From Planctomycetes bacterium RBG_13_46_10 (GTDB lineage Bacteria > Planctomycetota > Phycisphaerae > Sedimentisphaerales > Anaerobacaceae), in NCBI GenBank assembly GCA_001824645.1, contig MHYD01000034.1, positions 9,911 to 21,212 on the forward strand: 11,302 bases of DNA, read 5' to 3'. Both the position numbers and the translations under genes were made by a program. Numbering within the stretch: position 1 is the first letter of the stretch; every line of letters starts with the position of its first letter. The notes below the pieces were generated by a model. That model was not told where the DNA came from. It searched no databases and saw only the letters and a list, made by a program, of their open reading frames with translations. Below, in pieces: positions 1-4,843 of this stretch.

Positions 1-2
1 TG

Positions 3-584
3 CAGGTCTCGTACGACGGCATTAATTGGTGGCAGTATCTGTATGCCTTCAACAATCTTCTCGATGAATGTGGGATATGGCTAAGCAGCGATCAGCTCGA
101 TGTTGACACCTGGATAGCAGCATTGAAAGGAGTGCTGCGGTTCAGAATAACGGCGTCGGTGGTCAGCGATGAGAGATTGAGTTGCGAAGTCGCCGATGGG
201 CCGATAGGCTCCACTGCTGCTGTTGTCGAGCATGTTACTACTCTGCCTCGTCAATTCAAGTACCAAAAAGTCTCAGGTAAAAGTATCTTCACAAATGACG
301 AAACCCTTGGCGTGCCTGATGAGGTTGACGATTCCGCAGCACTGCACGAATACATCAGACAAAAAACAGCAACACAATCGGAGATTATAGAAACAGCCGA
401 AATCCAAACGCTGCACCTTGTTTCAAATTGTATGGTCGGTGACAAGGCGTTAACAAGTCCTGAAAGCAGAGATTTATTGAACTGTAGTAGTGACAATAGA
501 AGTACGTTTACCATTGAAAGAGTACTGATGGATTTTCAAAAACAGTTCACGAATCTGAAAATCGTGCGAAAAAGGAACTTTTAG
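3..584 (+). CDS. Phage tail-like protein, 5'-partial
   Basis: The frame is open from the first bases of the window to TAG at 582-584. This leaves 193 visible residues, and the true start lies upstream. A TTG at 123 could be taken as a start, but the reading frame before it codes a coherent Trp/Tyr-rich stretch (DGINWWQYLYAF), so the gene is treated as truncated by the window edge. The protein is soluble, with no membrane segment or signal. Its composition and C-terminus (TIERVLMDFQKQFTNLKIV) recall minor tail or tail-tip proteins, and the next genes resemble phage late genes; that function is inferred. No catalytic motif is visible. The TAG stop is supplied by the first bases of a hairpin repeat, so the repeat abuts the gene exactly. 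It could instead be a structural protein of another phage-derived particle. Confidence 0.6.
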   Translation, partial: QVSYDGINWWQYLYAFNNLLDECGIWLSSDQLDVDTWIAALKGVLRFRITASVVSDERLSCEVADGPIGSTAAVVEHVTTLPRQFKYQKVSGKSIFTNDETLGVPDEVDDSAALHEYIRQKTATQSEIIETAEIQTLHLVSNCMVGDKALTSPESRDLLNCSSDNRSTFTIERVLMDFQKQFTNLKIVRKRNF

Positions 585-611
585 CCCCTCAATTTATTGA
601 GGGGTTCACAA
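580..611 (+). repeat. Covarying hairpin element, copy A
   Basis: TTTAG (580-584) is followed by a perfect 8-bp stem, CCCCTCAA (585-592) with TTGAGGGG (597-604), a TTTA loop (593-596) and TTCACAA (605-611). It shares flanks, stem length and loop with copy B (954-985) and inverted copy C (922-951), but the inner stem bases differ with compensating changes. It lies between two co-directional genes and no T-run follows the stem on this strand, so a simple intrinsic terminator is unlikely. Confidence 0.8.
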
Positions 612-636
612 AACCAAATATCAAGGTTCAATAGAT

Positions 637-918
637 ATGTTTAACACAGAAAGTCTGCAGGAAGTTTCGGTTGTCACATCACCTGGCGCAAGAGCGGCAG
701 CCTGGGCGGTAAAAATAAAAAGCCTCGTCTCACACAATGTCTATAATGTCTGTGCGGTCCAGATGGGCGACGCTGGTTCACTACCGGTCGAAATAGGCCA
801 GCAGATGCAGGCGGTCAACTTAGCGGAATCCTTTCTCGGCCAGGGGACATTACCGGAAGGAACTTATGCCGTTATGTCCAGAGTCAGCGACAAAAATGTC
901 TTTCATGCAAAACCATAA
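637..918 (+). CDS. Small phage-cassette protein of unknown function
   Basis: This 93-aa soluble protein has no signal peptide or membrane segment. I do not recognise a named family. The C-terminal half (LPVEIGQQMQAVNLAESF, then a Gly/Pro turn and YAVMSRVSDKNVFHA) looks like a compact beta-rich fold, and the protein sits between a tail-like gene and a holin-like gene. A small virion or accessory structural protein is therefore the natural guess. The ATG at 637 has only a weak AAGG at 623-626, ten bases upstream. It lies 32 bases beyond the end of hairpin copy A, and the gene is followed 8 bases later by inverted hairpin copy C. Coding is supported by an uninterrupted frame and tight spacing to co-directional neighbours, while function is open. 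Confidence 0.65.
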   Translation: MFNTESLQEVSVVTSPGARAAAWAVKIKSLVSHNVYNVCAVQMGDAGSLPVEIGQQMQAVNLAESFLGQGTLPEGTYAVMSRVSDKNVFHAKP

Positions 919-921
919 TGG

Positions 922-951
922 AAAAACCCCCGAATAAATTCGGGGGCTAAA
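922..951 (-). repeat. Covarying hairpin element, inverted copy C
   Basis: Read on the minus strand this copy is TTTAG, stem CCCCCGAA / TTCGGGGG, loop TTTA, then TTTTTC. It has the same architecture as copies A and B in the opposite orientation, and meets copy B head to head at the palindrome CTAAATATTTAG (947-958). On the minus strand the G-rich stem is followed directly by five T, so this copy could act as an intrinsic terminator for leftward transcription coming from the radical SAM gene. Confidence 0.75.
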
Positions 952-953
952 TA

Positions 954-985
954 TTTAGCCCCGCAGTTTACTGCGGGGTTCACAA
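954..985 (+). repeat. Covarying hairpin element, copy B
   Basis: TTTAG (954-958) is followed by stem CCCCGCAG (959-966) / CTGCGGGG (971-978), loop TTTA (967-970) and TTCACAA (979-985). Relative to copy A, two stem pairs change together (T-A to G-C and A-T to G-C) while all flanking bases from TTTAG to TTCACAA are kept. The element ends only 5 bases before the ATG of the next gene, and its GGGG (975-978) is the only purine run near that start. Confidence 0.8.
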
Positions 986-990
986 TAATT

Positions 991-1233
991 ATGTCTGAGA
1001 ATAATTCAGGAAAATGGCAGTTTAATCGACAGATAAATGTATCTACGCTGTTGCAGCTTGTATTGCTGGCCGGTCTTATTCTTGGCAGCTGGGTAAATCT
1101 GCAAAGACAGCTCGATATATTACAGCATGATGTCACAGCATTATTACAGTGCCAGAAAGAATATCAGCAAAAGCTGGATTTGCTCTCAGAGAAATGCATC
1201 TCCCACGAATACCGCCTGCGGGCTATAGAATAG
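991..1233 (+). CDS. Holin-like small membrane protein with coiled coil
   Basis: This 80-aa protein has a short polar N-terminus, one hydrophobic segment at about residues 17-35 (VSTLLQLVLLAGLILGSWV) and a heptad-like tail at about 36-80. The tail ends in SHEYRLRAIE, the HExRLxxIE pattern common in small phage lysis-cassette proteins and XhlA-like haemolysin/holin accessory proteins. The expected location is the inner membrane, with the coiled coil on one face. The holin or lysis-accessory role is inferred from topology and from position after tail-like genes. No lysin gene is visible here. The start has no canonical ribosome binding site; the purine run GGGG at 975-978 lies in the stem of hairpin copy B, 12 bases upstream. 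Confidence 0.6.
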   Translation: MSENNSGKWQFNRQINVSTLLQLVLLAGLILGSWVNLQRQLDILQHDVTALLQCQKEYQQKLDLLSEKCISHEYRLRAIE

Positions 1234-1255
1234 CTTGTTCTTTAGAATATATGTA

Positions 1256-1900
1256 TTACCAAAAATGTATTATGTAAAAAACAACAATAATGATGTCTTT
1301 CATAGAACTATTGATTGAAACCGCATTTCCAGTATTAATAACAACATTACCGCTTTTTGTCAGCAGCACCAAAAAGCCGCGGGGAAAATTAGCAAAAAAA
1401 GGAACCAGCATTGTCGAAAGGTTTGTTACGTGGTCGAGTGCAAGGCTATCAAGCATCTCACCCATGTTGAAGCTGACTATTCTATCGGAGGTAGTTACAG
1501 TCCTGCGTATCTGTTTGAACATTGCATCGTAATTAATGTTGATTTTGATAAATGGAGCATACTTGCGATATATAAAAGCCAGATAACAATATGTGCAATA
1601 ATATGGACAGCCATTCGAGACAGGAACCAATTTATAGTAAGACTTGCATCGGACATTCGGCCCGAGCCGGCCGTTGAAATACCCTACAAAACGGGAAGTT
1701 TGACCTATCATTATTGTTCTTTTACCGGCTACCAATGCTTTTCCTGCTGAACCGTTGAATTCAGGTGTCACGCGCTGCCGCTCGACTATGCGAACCTCAG
1801 CCTTTGGAAACAGTCCCAAAATTCGCTGGGCTTCAGGATGGTCTGCCGCTTTACGCCATAAAAGAATTGTCTGTGGATTGAATGCTTTGGCTGTATCCAT
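1256..1900 (-). pseudogene. Spore photoproduct lyase-like radical SAM gene, C-terminally broken
   Basis: The frame encodes 214 aa. Residues 1 to about 186 match the layout of the SPL/SplB radical SAM family (COG1533). The N-terminal segment contains DHPEAQRIL. The cluster motif is CPYYCTYCYL, with Cys98, Cys102 and Cys105 in CX3CX2C spacing and the adjacent family Tyr106. Further motifs are DSLALDHVTNLS and LVLLTKSGNV. Family members are about 340 aa, so roughly 150 residues are missing. After Val186 (near base 1342) the frame turns into an Ile/Val-rich tail unlike the family. In another frame the next codons read LLLILE and then QSIV before a stop, resembling the expected continuation, so a frameshift plus deletion is likely. 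It lies antisense between phage-like genes. No Shine-Dalgarno precedes ATG 1900. Homologues use S-adenosylmethionine and a 4Fe-4S cluster to repair UV thymine lesions; this copy is unlikely to be active. Confidence 0.7.
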
Positions 1901-1977
1901 AGTTTTGATATCGACTAAATATTTGTGTCATGGTTGGAATAATTATATCAAAAGAAAGAATCATAAAGGAGGAAAAA

Positions 1978-2556
1978 ATGAAGAAGATGTCAGGGATATT
2001 ATTGGGGATTATTCTTTTTGTTAGTGGCTGTGAAACTTTGCGTTTTGCACCGAGCGAGGCACAAAAACAGAACGCCTGGCTGCACAACCGCACAACACAG
2101 GTTGTAGCCGAGACAGCAAAGGAAGAAGATACCTCGGCACAATTGCAAACGTTAGCCAAATTGAGTGAATTGCAGTCCAGAGCCTTTGTTTCATATTGCG
2201 GCATGCCTAAGGAGTTCCCACAGGCAGAGATGGCCGATGACATCCTGCGTGACAGCAATATTGCTCTTGCAAAAAGTGCCATTAGTGAATCAGCAGAGAG
2301 GCCGGACGCCTGGCAGGTAGCTGATTCGGCATTGGAACTGGCTATCGGCATCAGTGCTCTATTGGGCGGCGTTTATGGAACGAGAGCCATAAGATTCTTG
2401 CGGGATGCGCGGACAAAATCAAAGGCTCTTAAAGAAATTATCACCGGCAATGAGATATTCAAGAAGCAGAACGATCCCTCTATCGCAGCCTTCAAGCAGG
2501 CCCATGGCAATCAATCCCCCCAAACACGCCAAATCGTGACGCAAATGAAAACGTAA
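1978..2556 (+). CDS. Putative lipoprotein of the phage-like cassette
   Basis: The protein is 192 aa. The start at ATG 1978 is favoured over an upstream GTG-type start because a strong AAGGAGG (1966-1972) lies 5 bases before it, and because translation from here begins with a clean lipoprotein signal: MKK, a hydrophobic core, and a VSGC lipobox with Cys18. The mature part is mostly helical, with a Gly-rich hydrophobic stretch near residues 121-131 (ELAIGISALLGG) that could be a second membrane segment. A basic tail follows, ending FKQAHGNQSPQTRQIVTQMK. I do not recognise a named family. The tail and the position after a holin-like gene suggest a phage or prophage lysis or envelope accessory protein, which is inference. 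The divergent radical SAM gene begins 77 bases upstream. Confidence 0.65.
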   Translation: MKKMSGILLGIILFVSGCETLRFAPSEAQKQNAWLHNRTTQVVAETAKEEDTSAQLQTLAKLSELQSRAFVSYCGMPKEFPQAEMADDILRDSNIALAKSAISESAERPDAWQVADSALELAIGISALLGGVYGTRAIRFLRDARTKSKALKEIITGNEIFKKQNDPSIAAFKQAHGNQSPQTRQIVTQMKT

Positions 2557-2558
2557 AA

Positions 2559-2660
2559 TGGTTCGACTCTTTCGACTATGCTCAAGACAGGTTTGCTCAC
2601 CATCTGGTTCGACAGGCTCACCACCCTGAGCGGAGTCGAAGGGCTGAGTCTGTCGAAGGA
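2559..2660. repeat. TTCGAC-type REP-like palindrome cluster
   Basis: About 100 noncoding bases hold four partial copies of a TTCGAC/GTCGAA motif with GCTCA/TGAGC inner arms. A clear hairpin pairs TTCGAC (2608-2613) and GCTCA (2616-2620) with TGAGC (2627-2631) and GTCGAA (2635-2640). A competing, longer pairing joins TTCGACAG (2608-2615) and CTCA (2617-2620) with TGAG (2645-2648) and CTGTCGAA (2650-2657). A decayed unit lies at 2561-2590. From memory this matches a very widespread REP-like intergenic repeat of environmental bacteria. Confidence 0.8.
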
Positions 2661-2666
2661 TTTAAG

Positions 2667-2700
2667 TTGCATCCACAAAGACAATACCCTATAGTATAAT
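2667..2700 (+). promoter_or_regulatory. Candidate promoter for the DUF6941-type gene
   Basis: A perfect TATAAT stands at 2695-2700, about 55 bases before the gene start. The only -35-like hexamer nearby is TTGCAT at 2667-2672, which gives a long 22-base spacer, so the -35 assignment is weak. The promoter would start transcription just after the REP-like cluster. Confidence 0.35.
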
Positions 2701-2743
2701 TATGTGATACGGCTACAATACTCACATAAAAACATATAACTAT

Positions 2744-2748
2744 GGGAG
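2744..2748 (+). promoter_or_regulatory. Ribosome binding site that decides a GTG start
   Basis: GGGAG at 2744-2748 touches the ATG at 2749 directly, which leaves no spacing for that start. It stands 6 bases before the in-frame GTG at 2755, which is normal. The GTG is therefore the more likely start. Confidence 0.55.
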
Positions 2749-2754
2749 ATGGAT

Positions 2755-3216
2755 GTGACCGAAAACAATGATAATGCTGATAATGTCACGCAGAAGCCTA
2801 CGCCTACGGTTTTGTCCATCAACATTTGTGACAATATTATTAGAGATGAAATTACAAAAAAAGTGTCCCTGATTGGTCTTTTTAGCGCCATCAGGGCAAA
2901 TAACTTTCCTTGTACGCATCCCTTGCTGCATGTTCATGTTGCACTGACCAATGGTCACGGCAAATATCAGACAGATATTCGCTTTCTAAACCTGGCGGAT
3001 GACAAACCAATCGCCGGTATGAGGGGGCCTTTGCTGTTCCAGAATCCTCTGCAGGTGGTGGAATTGAACGTCTGCTGGCAACAATTAAGGTTTGAAAAAC
3101 CAGGGGAATATGTTGTGCAGGTTATCTGCGACGGCGTTCCTATAGGAGAACGAAAATTTATTGTCATAGGACCGCAGCAGGATATGCCTCCAACTTCCGG
3201 AACGGATGCAAAGTAA
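2755..3216 (+). CDS. DUF6941-type conserved protein
   Basis: From GTG 2755 the protein is 153 aa; the ATG at 2749 would add two residues. After an acidic, Asn-rich N-terminus (about 15 residues) the sequence follows the pattern I associate with DUF6941: a strand and CD motif (SINICDNIIRDE), KVSLIGLFSAIRANNFPCTHP, HVHVALTNGHGKYQTDIRF, then a C-terminal strand series ending GEYVVQVICDGVPIGERKF. It is predicted to be a small cytosolic beta-rich protein with no signal or membrane segment. The family's function is not known to me. The gene stands alone, bounded by a REP cluster upstream and by the convergent efflux operon downstream, so context gives no functional partner. Family recognition is from memory of the motif order and is fairly, not fully, sure. 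Confidence 0.75.
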   Translation: MTENNDNADNVTQKPTPTVLSINICDNIIRDEITKKVSLIGLFSAIRANNFPCTHPLLHVHVALTNGHGKYQTDIRFLNLADDKPIAGMRGPLLFQNPLQVVELNVCWQQLRFEKPGEYVVQVICDGVPIGERKFIVIGPQQDMPPTSGTDAK

Positions 3217-3219
3217 CTT

Positions 3220-3237
3220 GCTGCGATGCATCGCAGC
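3220..3237. repeat. 18-bp perfect palindrome between convergent genes
   Basis: GCTGCGATGCATCGCAGC is self-complementary over all 18 bases, and begins 3 bases after the DUF6941-type stop and 20 bases from the TolC-like stop. As RNA it gives a 7-bp stem with a TGCA loop in either direction. It could shield transcript ends for both convergent genes, but no T-run follows on either strand, so it is not a textbook intrinsic terminator. Confidence 0.5.
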
Positions 3238-3256
3238 GGGTGCATCTAACGAAACT

Positions 3257-4840
3257 TTAATTATTCTCGGATTTGTTTTCTTCGAGAATAACAGGTTCAC
3301 CGCCGGGTGTTGAGATGCCACGACGAGAAAGCAGAGAGCCTTCCAGCCGATATAAGGAAACCAGCGACTTTAAGAAATTAGCAAACGATTCAATTTCCGC
3401 AATTTGACTGGCCACAAGGTCTCGCTGAGCCTGAGCAACAAGCAGCGATGTGGATTTGCCCACCCTGAATTTCTCAGTCTCGGCCCGCAGTTTCTCCTCC
3501 TGGAAAGTGCGAGTAGCTGCGGTTGCGGTAATCTGTTCGCGAGTACGCATCACCTCGATGTAGGCAGAACGCACATCAACCTGTACGAGCTGAACGAGAT
3601 TGGCCAGCGCCTCCTGAAGCTGCTGTTTGCTGATAACAGCTCGGCTGTGCCGGGCACGAGCGCCCTGGTTAGCAGGGGGAAACTCGAATATCAAACCAAC
3701 AGATACATCATAACTGTCGCCAAACACATTACGTGATGACTGGTAGAAAGTTTCGGCGTAACCCGTCTTGCCGAAGTCGATAAAAGCATCCAGCCTGGGA
3801 AGCAGGCCGTTCTTGGTTCTAACCAATTCCAAATCGCCGCGTTGTATCTGCAATCGAGCCTGATTCAGGTCCGGCCGCATCTTCATTGCAAGCTGAACGT
3901 GCTGCTGGACATCGTCGAGCTTAACATCCGGTAATAAAGTATTATATTCGAGAATAATGTCCCTGTTCCAGTCGATAAATGGCTGAGGATTAAGCAGCCG
4001 AAGCAGCTCCAGACGCTGCGTGGCAAGATTGCTCCTCGCATTTATCAGGTTTTCCTTGCCCAGCGCAACTTCGGCCTGTGCGGCGGCAAGCTCGGTCTCA
4101 GCAAGCATACCTATCTTGATTCTCTCCTCGGCCTCGTTTAACTGCTTCTGGGCAAGATTAAGCGAGTCGGTGTATATCTCAATCTGCTTCTGAGCCAAGG
4201 CATAATCCCAGAATTTTGATTCTACCTCTTCCAGAAGAACCTCTGTAAACCCGCGCAGCTCATACGCCGATATGAGTGTATCGAGCCTAGCCTGATTCAC
4301 GCGGGCCATATTCGCACGGATATCCAGGCCCTGCAGAAGCGCCTGAGTGACGGTGACACCGAGACGATTGCCGGTAAAAGTATCGCTGTAAAGAGATGAA
4401 TCCGTATAACTTGTGCTTGCTTCAAGCCCGACATTTGTACCGGTTGGAAAGAGCTTGCTCAGCGAAACTGTGCCAGTGACAGCATCGATAGTCTGACTTT
4501 CGGTCTCGGAGCCGGCACGCGACAGCCTTTCGGATATCCCTCTTCTCTGGGTAGCGTCGGCACCAATTACAGGTTCAAAAACTGAAAGCTCCTCCTGTTC
4601 AAACGTACGGTTTATCTCAGGATTCATTCTTTCAACTATAAGCAAGCGATTGTTTTCCATGGCCAGCAGGATAGCTTTTCGAATATCTATTTTTAGGGGG
4701 TTTCGGGTTGCCACCTCATTTACGTCAACAGCCGGTAGCCCACCGATCCACCACAGCGGGCTTGCAATAAAGTAATGGTGGGACAAGCCCCACCCTACAA
4801 ATACGCTCAAAAACACAGATGCAAAATTCATTGCATTCAT
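3257..4840 (-). CDS. TolC-like outer-membrane efflux channel
   Basis: The 527-aa protein has the two tandem OEP repeats of the TolC/OprM family. The first lies at about residues 48-300, with paired strand segments (TGTVSLSKLFPTGTNVGLEA) and long helices (VNQARLDTLISAYEL, then a Gln/Glu-rich helix). The second starts at about 320 with LAMKMRPDLNQARLQIQRG and ends in the helix before LYRLEGSLLSRRGIS. It would form the outer-membrane exit duct for the pump encoded just upstream, 3 bases away. No Shine-Dalgarno is visible. ATG 4840 or the in-frame ATG 4831 could start it. The signal region is odd: it lacks basic residues, and residues 15-37 (including VGWGLSHHYFIASPLWW) are encoded by a palindromic repeat. 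The channel domains look intact, so it is called a functional gene with an unusual leader. Confidence 0.88.
   Translation of the reverse strand: MNAMNFASVFLSVFVGWGLSHHYFIASPLWWIGGLPAVDVNEVATRNPLKIDIRKAILLAMENNRLLIVERMNPEINRTFEQEELSVFEPVIGADATQRRGISERLSRAGSETESQTIDAVTGTVSLSKLFPTGTNVGLEASTSYTDSSLYSDTFTGNRLGVTVTQALLQGLDIRANMARVNQARLDTLISAYELRGFTEVLLEEVESKFWDYALAQKQIEIYTDSLNLAQKQLNEAEERIKIGMLAETELAAAQAEVALGKENLINARSNLATQRLELLRLLNPQPFIDWNRDIILEYNTLLPDVKLDDVQQHVQLAMKMRPDLNQARLQIQRGDLELVRTKNGLLPRLDAFIDFGKTGYAETFYQSSRNVFGDSYDVSVGLIFEFPPANQGARARHSRAVISKQQLQEALANLVQLVQVDVRSAYIEVMRTREQITATAATRTFQEEKLRAETEKFRVGKSTSLLVAQAQRDLVASQIAEIESFANFLKSLVSLYRLEGSLLSRRGISTPGGEPVILEENKSENN
4734..4798 (-). repeat. GTAG-headed REP-like repeat inside a coding region
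   Basis: On the minus strand GTAG (4798-4795) is followed by GGTGGG and CCCACC arms around a 6-base loop, the classic REP layout of a GTAG head plus palindrome. On the plus strand a second GTAG (4735-4738) heads CCCACC, so two units face each other like a small bipartite REP pair. The whole unit is read in frame near the N-terminus of the TolC-like protein. Confidence 0.65.
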
Positions 4841-4843
4841 AAG

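Noticed and set aside
580..985. CRISPR-like interpretation of the repeated hairpins
   Set aside because: There are only three units at irregular spacing, one is inverted, and genes rather than spacers lie between them.
1942..1947. Minus-strand TATAAT upstream of the broken radical SAM gene
   Set aside because: The hexamer is perfect but no acceptable -35 is found at 16-18 bases, and the region is AT-rich.
3261..3291. 9-bp inverted repeat (TTATTCTCG / CGAGAATAA) at the end of the TolC-like gene
   Set aside because: It lies within the last codons, has a 13-base loop and no clean T-run after it. It may be incidental, so it is not annotated as a terminator.
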